From assembly GCA_024704765.1 (NCBI GenBank), contig JAKMXF010000359.1, positions 69,381 through 133,380 of the forward strand: a stretch of 64,000 nucleotides of DNA, given 5' to 3'. Position numbers and translations under genes: made by a program. Shown here one piece after another: positions 1-11,587 of the stretch. Each line of letters begins with the position of its first letter. The stretch's first letter is position 1. The notes beneath the pieces are model-generated. The model was given only the letters and a program-made list of their open reading frames with translations, was not told the DNA's origin and ran no database searches. This stretch comes from Oopsacas minuta. Its lineage: Eukaryota > Porifera > Hexactinellida > Lyssacinosida > Leucopsacidae.

Positions 1-973
1 TAACGACCTCAGCTCTCAAGAAAGTGGTGCGAGAACGGATTCGGCGGAACCCACACCGTTCGATGAGGAAAATGGCCTTGGAGCTCAATATATCTCGCCG
101 AGCAATACAAAAGGTTGTCAAAAGGGACCTAGGAATGCGCTCTTTTAAACGCAAAAAGGTACAATTCCTATCTGGGTCGGTGAAAGAAAAGAGAGTGTCC
201 CGGAGCAAGAGCCTACTTGCTCTACACGCTATTGGAGTTCTCGAAAATACCATTTTCTCAGATGAGAAAATTTTCACCATTGAAGAGGCTACAAATAGCC
301 AAAACGACAGAGTCATCTCGACCTCAGTTTCAGCGATCCCTGATAAGTTCAGATATATCAGTCGGATGAAGAAACCACTGTCGGTGATGGTTTGGGCTGG
401 GGTCTCTGCTGTTGGTCGGACACCACTGATTTTCATCCCCCCAGGAGTGAAAATCAATGCCAAAACATACCAAGAGCTTGTATTAGAGCCTGTGGTAAAA
501 GGTCTGAGCCAGACCATGTTTTCTGGACAGCAATTTGTCTTCCAACAAGATGGTGCTCCCGCCCATACGGCCAATACGACCCATGATTGGATGAAGCACA
601 ATATTCCCAATTTTATACATAAGGATGAATGGCCACCATACAGTCCCGATTTAAATTCCATGGACTATTCTGTATGGTCTATCTTGGAAAACAAGGCTTG
701 TTCTGTGTCACACAACACAGTTAGCTCTCTAAAGATTTCCTTGTGTCAAGAATGGGAGAAGATACCCCAAGAAACTCTGCGTGCCGCAGTAGAAGGATTC
801 CCGAACAGACTCAGGGCTGTCATTTCCAAAAAGGGTGGTTATATTGAATAAATGACTAGGCAATCTCTTCCTAATAGTATGTATTGATTATATATAGAGA
901 ATCAATAATGTAGGTCATGCTGAATAAATATTATAGACAAAATGGTTTGTATCAGAACTTTGGAGCCACCCTG
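1..973 (+). mobile_element. Tc1/mariner element, DD37D (maT-like), 5' end outside window
   Basis: This is the 3' part of a DNA transposon. The transposase frame is already open at the first base of the window. The right end reads CAGAACTTTGGAGCCACCCTG and is followed by TA at 974-975. The ends of the elements at 8477-9776 and 23520-24832 have the same form (CAGAACTT...CACCCTG), so they belong to related families. The left terminal repeat lies upstream of base 1 and cannot be checked. Confidence 0.85.
3..851 (+). CDS. maT-like DD37D transposase, partial at 5' end
   Basis: This transposase would cut and rejoin element ends at TA sites in the nucleus. The frame is open from the window edge (residues TTSALKKVVRERIRRNPHRS) to the TAA at 849-851, so the N-terminal part of the paired DNA-binding domain is missing. 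Visible parts are a helix-turn-helix segment (SRRAIQKVVKRDLG), the first catalytic Asp in FSDEKIF, MVWAGVS, the second Asp in FQQDGAPAHTA, and the third in SPDLNSMDYSVW. I count 37 residues between the second and third Asp, the DD37D spacing of maT-type elements. There is no stop or frameshift in the visible part, which makes this the best preserved transposase in the window. A preceding Met is not visible; GTG at 24 is only an internal codon. Confidence 0.9.
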   Translation, partial: TTSALKKVVRERIRRNPHRSMRKMALELNISRRAIQKVVKRDLGMRSFKRKKVQFLSGSVKEKRVSRSKSLLALHAIGVLENTIFSDEKIFTIEEATNSQNDRVISTSVSAIPDKFRYISRMKKPLSVMVWAGVSAVGRTPLIFIPPGVKINAKTYQELVLEPVVKGLSQTMFSGQQFVFQQDGAPAHTANTTHDWMKHNIPNFIHKDEWPPYSPDLNSMDYSVWSILENKACSVSHNTVSSLKISLCQEWEKIPQETLRAAVEGFPNRLRAVISKKGGYIE

Positions 974-975
974 TA

Positions 976-1839
976 AATTTATCCCTAAGTTATCATCTGA
1001 TCTAAAGAGGGTCATAAAATGGGCACAAAACCGAAAATACTTGGCTATGTGACCATTTTATGACAGGGGAGGAGGAAACTTTGCTCGGGTAGAGCTTCGG
1101 TCCTGGCTACGCCTATGCATAAAATATGATGTCACCATTGTTGAAAATCTGTGACAAAGCTTATTGGATTCAGCGTGCTTCAAACTATAGATTTCAACTA
1201 AGAAACAAAATGATCATGAAAATCCCTGCAAGTCATTATTTCAACATCAGGCCCTCTACTATATATCCACACATAACCTGAACTAAAAACAAAGATAAGT
1301 TGGAGAATTAACCACTGCGGAATATTTTTCGACAAATCCTGAAAATGCCTTCCGATAAGCAGACTGGTGTCCTATTATCATCACTATTCGTTCATTCATA
1401 ACTATTGAGTTATAACAAAGGACTTTTGATACATGCGAATACTGTTGCCAGGAAAATTCGTCAAACATGCTTCAATTAATGTTAACTACCTTTGAGGCAC
1501 ATAGGGGTACCGTGTCACATCGATTCAGAACCACTGGTCAAGTGACATTCCATGTTAATAAATCAATAATATGTTCAGGGTTTTTGGGCAAAAGGCTATA
1601 GCAGTACGCCGCCCCATTTTGGCAAATTAACAGCTAGGTATATTTCAAATAAGGCTTGGTAAAGGTCTTACATAATAAGGTCAGTTGAGGACAGGTCTGA
1701 AGATTAATCAGGTCCATTTCAGGTCAATTCCAGGTCATTTTTTGGAATGGGGATTCCATACACTTAGGGATGGATGGATATACGTACTTCCAGTTTTACT
1801 TAGCACTTATTATGACGAGATACTATTCCATTGAAGATA
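976..1839. other. no gene seen
   Basis: AT-rich sequence between two transposons. Short open frames here show no recognisable family. AGGTC-type pentamers recur at 1680-1745, resembling the stretch near 4.9-5.0 kb, which suggests an old dispersed repeat. Confidence 0.5.
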
Positions 1840-2021
1840 CAGTCTACGCCGCTTAATCGAGTCACTTTGGTTCCAGAGCATTTTGCCCGGATTAAGCGGA
1901 GAACCCAATTAACCGAAAATGTACAATATATAGATGGGTAAATGTCTAAAATTATGGCAAAGGAATCCCTACAGTGGTAGTACTATGGTCTAATCTAGTA
2001 CAACTAGTATCGATATGTAAA

Positions 2022-3546
2022 TTAGTTTGGGAAGAACACATCAAGTGCAGTCTGCTTCTTGCTTGATAACACTCTATTGAAAATCTCCTCTGCACATATA
2101 TCCAGCGCTGCATTTTGGACTTCAGAGACCCCTGCTCTAAGTACCGTTGCAGGGTTTGAATGCACTGTCGGGCAACTTGATTTGTAATAATCGGTTGAAC
2201 AAACTCATCATCAACGTCATCATCTTCTGGATAGTCATCTAAACATATCCTCTTGCTAACAATTTAGTTTATAATTTCCTCATCAAAGTTTTGGGCTTCT
2301 TCAAACAGGGTATATGGGTGTCGATAATCAAGTAATGCTCACCGTTCAAGACTCCTGTTAAGGCTAGTTCTTCTCCCATCAAAATTGGTTATCTCCAGAT
2401 TCCCCACTAGAAGAGGTTTGTGTCCTAAAGCAGTTGCTTATTGTCTCGGATTTCACCTTCCGCCAGCTCCTGGCAACGAAGTAGATTGCATCTAGGAGCG
2501 AGATCCTCGAGTTTATGTCAATTGCTGAGGCTGATGAGCTGACTAGACTGTAATCAATACCAGCAATAGTCATCTGAACCACTTCCTGTCTGTGGAAAGA
2601 TTTCAAGTTCTTGATAACGCCTTGGTCTAGTGGCTGGATTAGCGACGTTGTATTTGCTGGTAGAATTCCAGTCGAATGTTTGTGAGCGTGTTAATGTGAG
2701 GATGGGCAGGACAATTGTCCAAGAGCAGTAAAATCCCGCAATCTTCCCTGAGTACTGGAGCCAATTTAGAAACCCATTCTTGGAATATGATCCTAGTCAT
2801 CCAGGCATTTGGTTAGAGCAGTAAGTGATTGGTAGGGTGTCCATGTTAATGTTTTTGAAACATCTTGGCTTCTTGCTCTTACTGATCATTAAAAGTTTCA
2901 GTTGTCTTTACCAGACATGTTAGCGCACAAGAGTATTGTGATACGTTCCATTGCCCTTTTGGACCACTAATCTGCTCGTATGTATAACACAAGGAACTAT
3001 CCAATGTTGCTCGATAATACAAACCAGTTTCGTCGGCGTTGTGAATGTTCTCAGGAGTATGCTCTTGCAAAAGTTGAGGTAGTACAGTTGATACCCAAAA
3101 TTCAACTCCTTCGAAATTGGCACTGGTCTTTTCACCATGTATTCGCTTGGCCTTTATCTGGTGTCTTGCTTTCCATCTAGATAGCCAGCCTTCAGTTGCC
3201 ACAAAACCTGGTTTTCCCAATCTCACTGCAAACTCAGCAGCTTTGGACCTGATTATCACACAGCTAATTCCCACTCCTTTGTCTAGAACGGATTTAAACC
3301 ATTTGTTCAAAGTTTCCTCTACTTCTGGATCCTTTCCTGATCTCTGACGTTTTCCTTGCCTCATCCTCTCCTTTTGTACAAGTATCTCTCGCAAATCCTG
3401 TTCTTGATTAAGAAGTCTCCCGATCGTGGATCTCGATATATCAAACATGTCAGAAAATACTCGACGACTTATGTTAGGTTGGAGTAATCTTATTTTGTCA
3501 AGGAGTGTGCTTTATCTGACAAAGATAGCTCTTTTCTTGACGCCAT
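2022..3546 (-). pseudogene. Tigger/pogo transposase pseudogene
   Basis: This is a degenerate transposase of the CENP-B/Tigger family. The start is the ATG at 3546 (MASRKELSLSDK). A frameshift follows at once, then a CENP-B-type helix-turn-helix region (FDISRSTIGRLLNQE) and the second DNA-binding part (GWLSRWKARHQIKAKRIHGE). The first catalytic Asp sits in NADETGLYY and the second in LLLLDNCPAHPH. A further piece (KSFHRQEVVQMTIAG) follows after another shift. The C-terminal tail ends KKQTALDVFFPN at the TAA at 2022-2024, as in other Tigger proteins. At least three frameshifts and missing sequence between segments make it non-functional. It is a transposon relic, not a domesticated TIGD host gene. 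Confidence 0.85.
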
Positions 3547-3811
3547 TTTCTAGTCTAGTTATAAAATAAGATACGTACTTGTAAGTAAAAAGCAGTAACG
3601 TTTCAAAACAACGAACCACCCCCAGTATATGATCTTATTCGAATTAGGAAATGAGTACATAGGTGCTAAATCTTGTTCAATCTTATCGCCATCCTACGTA
3701 CTAGCTTTTAAGTACTGTAGTTTGATATTATTCCCAAGGTATACAAGAAACTGCATTAAAAGTGAACTCAAACAAGGTTGATATTAAGTAATGTAATCAG
3801 GTGAACATAAA

Positions 3812-3945
3812 AAATTACCCAATTAAGCGAAAATTTGACCCAATTAAAAGAAAATTTTGACCCAATTAAATAGAAAATTTAACCCAATTATGCTAAGGTT
3901 TTGACCCGATTCACCAAATTTTGACCCGATTAACCGAAAATATTT
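3812..3945. repeat. subterminal tandem repeats inside the Tigger element
   Basis: Six or so imperfect copies of a unit of about 23 bases built on ACCCAATTAA followed by a GAAAATTT-type tail lie next to each other. One matching unit (ACCCAATTAACCGAAAAT) lies near the other end at 1903-1920. Repeats at both ends of a DNA transposon commonly bind transposase, but that role is inferred here. Confidence 0.7.
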
Positions 3946-4027
3946 TGTATTGGCTCTATGGGCATGATTTCGTTCCAAGAAGAAGTGACCCAATTAATCG
4001 GCTGACTCTATTAACCGGAGTCGACTG

Positions 4028-5929
4028 TATATCATACTCGAATCTAGTTGACCGTATTATAGAAGTAAAATTCAAATTATTAGTTAATTAAGTGACGAGA
4101 TTAGCAAGGTAAGATTATCAGGGGAGAAAAGATACCGTAAACTCCATGCAGCCTGAAAATGAGCTGAAAATATTCTGAATAACCTGTAAATGACCTTCAA
4201 ATGAGAGGGCGTGATTTGTTCAACATGTATTTTCATGGTGTCATTTGTACTTCTTGACCTTGAGGGCTGTCCGAAAGTTTCCTTGTCGCCTACTTGCTGG
4301 TAAGTATGTGTACAACTCACTAAGAAGGTGATTGAATTGGAATTTTCTTGGATTATCTAACTAGATTACATTTAGCCGAGGATGTGAGCATTTCTATCTC
4401 ATTATTTAGATAGCAGTTGCGGATCTTTCTGTTATTATCGTTGGATCTCCGACCTGAGAGTTTGCGGGAGGTTTCTTTGACCCCCGCCCGATGCCCAGTG
4501 TTATGCCTCATTTTCATCGTGATTTTATTCGAATTTTCTGGATTATTTATCAAACTAGATTGCATGTCCGTCTTCCGGTTGCTTTTTTTGTTCTAGATCA
4601 ATATGACCTTTGGTAACTTTTGTGTAATCCAATCATTATATTTTTGTTCTCGTAATGATTAATGATTTGGAGAACCGGTTAGACATTCCGGCCAACTCTC
4701 AAGGCCTGGATCCAAACCTAATGCCATGACAATCCACAACTGACATCCAAATAATCAAAACATTTAGCTAAAGATTTTCTTAAATAGCAACAGGATATGC
4801 TCGTTGGACAAATGACAACTTCATGTTTTCGTATAAATGGCAACAAAGAAATTCGACTAAAGGACAGCGCTCCGAAAATGACCCTTATTGACTTAAAAAT
4901 GACATGAAATATCCTATATTTTCCTCATGTGACCTTCTGTAGCTCAGTTAGGGTCATGTCAGTTCTAAGTCAGGTATGATTAGGTTCAGGCTAGGTCAGG
5001 TAATGACCTGACCTTTAGACAAGACTGATACTAATTTACTGAAATATCACCAGACAATTATATAATAATTTTGCTGGCAACCGAATATACTTGGCACTAC
5101 ATGACTCGAATTCACAAAATGTCAGAAAGTTTATGAATTTATTACCCATTGTCCAATCCACAAAATCATTTTAGACCTCTTGTGGTTTCACTAGATCTAA
5201 AACTTAACTTGTGGTTAGTAATCTTGGCCATTCATGCTCTATATAACTATGGGTGGTCAGATGGGTTCTAGCGAAAGCATGAACAATTTGGAAATTTATT
5301 TAAATGCACTGGACATCCCTGGGCCGTGAATTCTAACCCTCTACAAGCGCCGGTGCCACCGGTTGGTTGGTCCGGTTTTATCCGTACTACTTTTCGGGGC
5401 TGCTAATACTGTTTCTATGGGACCTGGGATTTTAACTGGATTTATTTTGTAATGGAACTACGGTTTAACCGGACCATTTCAAAATCCTTGCCATCTGTTC
5501 TTTTATAATAAACCTGTGTGAAATTGCAGATTATTTAAATAGGAGACTGAAATTGCTTGCCAAAACAGTTTTGAAGCTGCTTCTATGTACTCATCTCCCC
5601 ATAATCTGGTAAGTACATTTTGATCTCATAACTCAGGTCATTGTGACACAATCACTAATTATACCATATGCGGTCATTTTCAAGGTTACGTCACAATTGT
5701 CTGTGTTATGACATCAAAATGTATTGTCCTGTATGGTAAATGGGTATATAAAACCTGTTTGAGGACTATTTGTCCATATAAATTCACTTGTCAAGGTATT
5801 TGTGAAAATTGAAGTGAATATGCGATCCATGGTCACTACAATAACTGTAGAACGTGACACTTTATAGTTACAAATTATTTATATTTTGTGTGAAAAATCC
5901 TTCGAACAAAATGTGTAAATTTTGGGTGT
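4028..5929. other. no gene seen; old repeat sequence
   Basis: No coding region is recognised. Short frames at 4084-4320 and 4353-4565 on the minus strand have no familiar motif. A palindrome AGGTCAGGT-AATG-ACCTGACCT lies at 4993-5014 within a stretch rich in AGGTC words. A stretch around 5330-5490 is GC-richer than its surroundings and has short inverted CCGGTT words, perhaps a decayed MITE. Confidence 0.4.
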
Positions 5930-6560
5930 AAGGGCAATAGATATTGTTTTTGCAGTGTACTCAAATTGTGCATTATGTTTTCAAATTGCTTCGTTATCAT
6001 TGAGGTGACATAATTTCGATCTAGGGATAGTTTTTGAGTATATACTCTGCCATAGCCTACTAAAGATAATGCGTGAGCACTGAGTAATTCACTGGGCCAA
6101 GGATAAGAGGAAGTGGATATATATTGATGGGAAAATCTATTATCGACAATAATGAAAACTGATGCATTTTCACCCGAATAAATGCATCATGGGTAAGTAA
6201 GAATCCACAAATCTACATTTGTGAAAATTTTCAGATTGAAGTGATGTCCTTTGTTAGGGGAATTGGCAAATATGTATTAAAACTGCTCCATCTTTGAAAC
6301 CATGTAGGACTTCATTATTCAAATAGTAACTGATCTACACGAGTGTGAAGTGGCAGCGAAATGTATCGAGCTCACTTTAACACATTATAATTATGTGACC
6401 AGTGAAGTGAGAGAGATACAATTTGGGCTATATCAATACTAGCATAGGAAGTTTATGTCACATTAATATCAACTCATTCTGACACCTCGGTGACTAACGG
6501 TGACGTTGCAAAAAATGAAAAGTGCAGAATTTTATAATTTTGTAAAATCGAGCATACTTT
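5930..6560 (+). repeat. dispersed repeat, inverted relative to the copy at 13.1-14.1 kb
   Basis: Shared stretches include GACACCTCGGTGACTAACGG (about 6481-6500), which occurs in reverse complement near 13200. The region around 6170-6310 (GTGAAAATT..., CTCCATCTTTGAAACCATGT) matches 13880-14030 in reverse complement. A partial internal duplication follows at 6540-6630, where TATAATTATGTGACCA recurs. The family is unknown to me and no coding capacity is seen. Confidence 0.6.
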
Positions 6561-7558
6561 AATACTATAATTATGTGACCAATGAAGTTCGAGAAATACC
6601 ATTTGGACTATATCAACATTAGCCTTTATGTCATACATTATATATATATTATATATGATCTAATAGATTAGTTTTCGTGCCTGCAATCACACTAGTGGTC
6701 AAAGAGAGATAGACCTACCACTAGTACTTTACTAGCACTTAATCATGTATACAAAATCTAGTATAAATTTATCTAAAAGATCTAACTATAGTTTGCGGTA
6801 ATTCGCTAATTGAAAATACTTAACTATTTCTTTTCATTCATTGATTATAATTGTGCTGTATCAATTTCTTATACATAACTATCAGTTATCACGCTCTCCA
6901 TTATATTTACTTTTGTAACAGGTTGAAAGTGACAAAAATATAAACGCAAATACAACCCCTTGTCAGTTAATGGATGCACATTGTGTCTGTCATTGGATCC
7001 ATAGGCTGAAATTGTTCCAACAACCATCTATATCTTTAATTAGGAAATGTCCGTTATGAGGAGTTGGGCTGCTAGAAACAGTTTAAGATCAGTTCATTCA
7101 CCACCCTACTCGAGCCATAATAACTACCGATATATAATAATCTGTTGTAGGAGAATTATGCTAAGGAAGCAAATCATAATGTGATGTGCTATAGTTTGTA
7201 CATTGGGTTCGATATTTATTTTTCACATTTGTTATTAACAACTCTCTAATCTATTTGTGAAAATGATCTGAACCCTTAATAATGTATGATAATGAACTAA
7301 AGAGACAATTTCTATAAGGATAAATTCGTTTTTCCTTTGTTGGAGCAAACTTACCCACTATGTTAAGTTGTATCAAAAGCTCCATTTTCATAAATCACTC
7401 CACTTACATATGTAAACATGAATCCTTTGCAGTTTCATATTTACCAATCAAATCAACAGGTATAAATTATCTATGATCATAAAATACAACATCTTCTGAT
7501 GATTGATCCCTAATAGAATCCTCGCTAGTATATCATGTGGAATAGTCTCTGATATATA
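6561..7558. other. no gene seen
   Basis: Very AT-rich sequence with no supported open frame, starting with the decayed tandem copy noted in the preceding repeat and ending at the foldback MITE. Confidence 0.5.
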
Positions 7559-8470
7559 CTCTAAGTGGACAAAAGTATTTCAACACACATATATATTGTC
7601 ATAAATTGTACACTCTTTCCCGCTCCTATAAATTGTGTAGTCCATATTCGTAGCTGCTATCTAGTAATTTGTATAGAATAACATATGTTTTTCAAGAATT
7701 TCAAAAATAGTTTTGATTTACACTTTTTGAAGGTGTTAATTATCAATAATTATTAGATAATTATTGATAATCAAAATATGTGGTAATTCAAAGCCTATTA
7801 AGAATCTATAATTTCTGACTTGATATTTGAATTTACATAGGCGAGTTACCCCAGATTGAAATTTCCAATCGATTGAACAATTTTTACCAAAGTTCTAGAA
7901 GACGTTCAATTAGTCCCACCTGTGCCACTTTTTTCACAAAGTGGCACAGGTGGCAGGAAAAGCGCCACTACAAGGAAATCAACTAGGGTTAGGAGGAATA
8001 AGTCGAAGTAATATTTTCGAATGATATGACTATGCTAACCCTTGAATTCCAAAATAACCTCTTGGTAGCGGCCACTTGTGCCACCTTGGGCAAAAGATGG
8101 CAAAAATGACATAAATTGAAATTCATCTATAGCTCTGGTAAAAATTGTTCAATCCGATTGGAAATTTCAATCTGGGGTAACTCGCTTATGTAGAATTCAA
8201 ATATCAAGTCAGAAATTATAGATTCTTAATAGGCTTTGAATTACCACATATTTTGATTATCAATAATTATCTAATAATTATGAATAATTAACACCTTCAA
8301 AAAGTGTAAATCGAAAATATCTTTTTGAAATTCTTGAAAAACATATGTTATTCTATACAAATTACTAGATTGCAGCTACGAATATAGACTACACAATATA
8401 TAGGAGCGGGAAAGAGTATATAATTTATGACAATATATTTGTGTGTTGAAATACTTTTGTCCACTTAGAG
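7559..8470. mobile_element. foldback MITE with Tc1-like ends, about 0.9 kb
   Basis: A large palindrome runs from CTCTAAGTGGACAAAAGTAT at 7559 to its reverse complement ending at 8470, with TA on both sides (7557-7558 and 8471-8472). Each arm is about 370 bases and matches the other almost throughout. The centre carries a second, perfect small hairpin at 7916-7953. The GTGGACAAAAGTATT-type end resembles Tc1-family termini, so this is probably a non-autonomous Tc1 derivative. It has no coding sequence. The next transposon starts only six bases beyond its end. Confidence 0.85.
7916..7953. repeat. perfect 16-bp stem hairpin
   Basis: CCACCTGTGCCACTTT and AAAGTGGCACAGGTGG are exact reverse complements separated by six bases. 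The hairpin is near the centre of the foldback MITE. A degenerate related stretch (GCCACTTGTGCCACC) lies near 8070. Confidence 0.9.
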
Positions 8471-8476
8471 TATCTA

Positions 8477-9776
8477 CAGGGTGGCCAATAAATTCTGGCA
8501 CATAACTTTATATCGTGCCAAAATCTTTCATGATTTTGATTGATTGACGTTACTGGTTTGTATATATTCTGTTATCTCTCGCAATATTTATTGAAAAATA
8601 CACTATTTGAAAACCGGGAACAAATTCTCAGCTATGGAGAAATAACGGTCGGCATTGTTGAATTATTTCAAAAAGGGAAAAACAAAGGAAATAATTAAAC
8701 TTTTAAAAATTCCACAGACACCCCGGTTTCATAATCCGTACGATAAAACGCTTCAATGACACTGGTGGCGTGATGGACAGAGCCAGAACTAGTCGCTCGG
8801 TCTCCATCACGACTGTAGAGATGCGAAAGGTAGTGTGGAGTCAAGTGTGGCGAAATCCTCCGCGATTATCAGAAAAATGGCTAAAGAACTGAAAATATCC
8901 CCTGGATCTCTTCAAATTATTGTCAAGAGAGACTTAGGGCTATCTCCGTTTAAGAAAAGGAAAGTCCATTTCCTTTCAGACAAAATAAAGACAAAGAGCC
9001 TCTCAAGAAGCAAAGTCCTCCATACACGATTCGCAGCCCAGGGACTGGTCAAGTCCTTTTCTCCGATGAAAAACTTTTCACCGTTGAACAAGCATTCAAT
9101 CGTCAAAACGATAGAATATTATTTAAAAGCACTTCTACTATCCCTGATGAGTACAGGTACGTCAAAAGAGTCCAGAAACCATTCTCGTTAATGGTTTGGC
9201 CTGGAGTATCTTCTGTTGGCTGGACAACACTGGTTTTCGTCCCTTCAGGGGTCAAAATCAATGCTGCAACGTATAAGGAGCTCATTTTACAGCCCATTGT
9301 GAAAGATCTTGGTGGGATGATGTTTGAAAACCAGCCGGTCATATTCCAACAAGACGGTACTCCTGCCCATACAGCAAACAGTACTCAGGAATGGCTTTAG
9401 GTAAATATTCCTGACTTTATCTCAAAGGTAGAATGGCCGCTGTCTAGCCCAGACCTCAACCCTCTAGATTTCTCAGTGTGGTCCATTGTAGGGTCAAGTG
9501 CTTGCTCGAAGTCCCATAACAGTATTGAGTCTCTAAAGCCATCTCTGACGAGAGAATGGGAAAAAATCCCACAGGAGATGCTGCGTACCGCAGTGTGGGC
9601 AGCCTCCGGGCGTCTGAGGGCTGTTATCAAAAAGAAAAGCGGATACATAGAATAGAGATTGTGCACAATAAAACTCATAATGCCTAACTACTCATTCTAA
9701 AATATCAACTCAATATAATGAACATTGGTTAAATTATAATAGTTTTTCTATGTGCCAGAACTTATTGGCCACCCTG
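8477..9776 (+). mobile_element. maT-like (DD37D) transposon, 1300 bp
   Basis: The left end CAGGGTGGCCAATAAATTCT at 8477 and the reverse complement of the right end (CAGGGTGGCCAATAAGTTCT, ending at 9776) form inverted repeats of about 28 bases. TA flanks both ends (8475-8476 and 9777-9778). It encloses a broken transposase. Confidence 0.92.
8634..9655 (+). pseudogene. maT-like transposase pseudogene
   Basis: The ATG at 8634 is followed by MEK and an immediate break, then in a shifted frame by RSALLNYFKKGKTKEIIKLL, the first DNA-binding helix region. Later segments alternate between frames: RTIKRFNDTGGVMDRARTSR, then KISPGSLQIIVKRDLG, then VLFSDEKLFTVEQA with the first Asp. MVWPGVSSVG and FQQDGTPAHTA (second Asp) share one frame up to an in-frame TAG at 9398-9400. 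That frame then resumes through SPDLNPLDFSVW (third Asp) to GYIE and the TAG at 9653-9655. Counting through the stop gives 37 residues between the last two Asp residues. All three catalytic residues survive, but frameshifts and the stop abolish function. Confidence 0.9.
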
Positions 9777-10173
9777 TATTTTGCACCAAATACTTTCTTG
9801 TTTTCCCTTATTTTTAAACACCCTTTTCTTTCTTCTCGCTCTTGTTTCATTATTATTAGTCTTAGACAATTGGGATTTGTTGAAATAACTCCACCTTTCC
9901 TTCGTCTTTCCAAAATTTCTTATATCTGTGTGCTATCACCTTCCCTGTCTATTTTGGTTCTCTTTAGCACTCTACTGCTAACAGGTGTAAAGGCAAAATC
10001 AAATGCTTCAATTTGACTAGAGATTCCTTCATATATTCTCCTAAAAATGTCACCAGGTCACTATTTAGTTACATTTGTTAATATATTGTATTTAACAATT
10101 TTGACGCAATTTTCTACAATTGAATTGTTAAGATTAATTCTGACTTTACTTGGGAATAGAGTGGGGCCAATAA
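9777..10173. other. no gene seen
   Basis: AT- and pyrimidine-rich sequence. The short open frame at 9750-10016 begins inside the maT end and has no family features. Confidence 0.5.
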
Positions 10174-11542
10174 CACTGATATACAAAACTGTGAAAAGTT
10201 TTTGATTATTAATAAAATTAGGTGAAATTGAAGAATTTGAAGGGATTGCTTATGAATATTTACAACAGTTCTAGAATTTGGAGTTTTTTGGTTGGAAGAT
10301 TGTACCAATATGCGATTAAATATATGAAATTAAACATACAGTTATGTTTATTACCTATTAAATCATATTAACATTAACTATCACTAGGGCACTACGCTTC
10401 CTTGCGCTACGCGGATTCTAACACTTCGTGTCCGTACTCGGCCTTCGGCCCTCGCTTTGACTATTAATTCATGTGAGATTCGAAATCAGCGTCCCGATTA
10501 CCCCACAATAACCGTTGAAACCACGTTTCCAGGATTATTTTGAAATTTGTTTGCTTTTAGTTTACTTAATATTCATATAAACAACTAAAATTTGTATGAC
10601 AAATCCATAAATGTGATTCGGATTCAGCATATTCGCTAACCTTTAGTCAAGTTTATGAAATTTGTATATTTTCTTGATTAACACCATAGACATATAGATA
10701 CAAACATTATTGCAAATACGAATTCCACACTCCATTTCAGCTTCCTTAGTAACGGACAAACGGACGGACAGACAGACAGACAAACAGATAGCAGCGACAA
10801 TGATAGTATCTCCATTACTATCATTGTCACTGCAAATGTCCAATAATTCCAATGGAACTGGTACAGGTAGGTCCTCTGAATGTGGAACTGGCCTAATGGC
10901 GGACGGTACGTCTGGTTACGCAATAGTGGATTTATTCTTTATTGTGATACCATCAATTTTCGTCATACAGAAATGACAATCCGAAAGAAGACACATTGGT
11001 TCTCTCCATATCATTGGAACCTCAAACGGGATTATATTTCTCTTCCCAGCATACCACAAGCGTCTTTCAGGCATTGTGTGGAGCCCACGTCTTATCTTGA
11101 TCCCCAAGATGGCATCCAAAATAAGCGAAATAACAGCTTTCTACAGCCTTTATGATTTTGTCATTGGTTAGTTGTAGTATACCTCCCACAAATATAACAA
11201 AACTTTTCGGAGAATCTTTGCAAACCAGAGAAGCCATAAACAATAAAATGAACGAAATATACTAAATTTCGAGTGGAATAAAACAGATTATAACTATTAT
11301 TAGAGGCAATTTAGATCATGTAAGCAATAAAACCAAATAAATTGGATCTTGATGTGTAGAATTGAATTGAGAAATATTTTTAACCATGTGATCAGTTAAA
11401 AGATCGACATAACTAAAATAAAAATTTCTTACTTTTAGTACCCTTGAGAATGAAAAACACATAGATAATAATTCCCAAGATATATCTACACTATGCAAAA
11501 ACAATAGAGAAAGAAGATCATCAAAAATGTTGTATATCAGTG
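10174..11542 (-). mobile_element. decayed DNA transposon with CACTG ends and TAA target duplication (copy A)
   Basis: The left end CACTGATATACAA at 10174 is an exact inverted match to the right end TTGTATATCAGTG ending at 11542. TAA lies directly outside on both sides (10171-10173 and 11543-11545). The element is 1369 bp. It contains a (GACA)n-like stretch near 10757-10790, an 11-bp hairpin around 10798-10826, and on the minus strand the N-terminal part of a zinc-motif protein. Copy B at 41306-42684 is closely similar along its length. CACTG ends with a 3-bp duplication suggest the CACTA/EnSpm-type group, but no complete transposase is present and the assignment is tentative. Confidence 0.85.
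10828..11140 (-). pseudogene. N-terminal relic of a zinc-motif protein family carried by the CACTG element
   Basis: Read on the minus strand, fragments AYFGCHLGDQDKTWAPH, then GKRNIIPF, PMIWREP, LLSDCHFCMTKI, and PSAIRPVPHSEDLPVPVP follow in order across one frameshift and one stop. The same motifs in the same order occur in the larger relic at 46915-48571 (GGQDK, MVWREQKNHLDDCYFCL, ARRPIPHDISLPIPFP). That family is common in arthropod and other invertebrate genomes but has no function known to me; paired Cys residues suggest metal binding. Only the first third of the protein remains. Confidence 0.75.
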
Positions 11543-11587
11543 TAATCAGCCCGGTATTTCAAGGACATATTGGCATATAGTAAGTTG

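Larger units (their letters stand above)
1840..4027 (-). mobile_element. pogo/Tigger-type DNA transposon, about 2.19 kb
   Basis: The element is bounded by related inverted ends. The left starts CAGTCTACGCCGCTTAAT at 1840; the right, read in reverse complement, starts CAGTCGACTCCGGTTAAT and ends at 4027. TA lies on both sides (1838-1839 and 4028-4029), the usual pogo/Tigger target duplication. It holds a Tigger transposase relic on the minus strand and a run of subterminal repeats near the right end. Confidence 0.85.

Noticed and set aside
3117-3347. Plus-strand open frames across the Tigger element
   Set aside because: They are antisense shadows of the Tigger transposase relic.
10757-10790. 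GACA repeats as a CRISPR-like or independent satellite array
   Set aside because: It is a short simple-sequence stretch inside the CACTG element, with no spacers.
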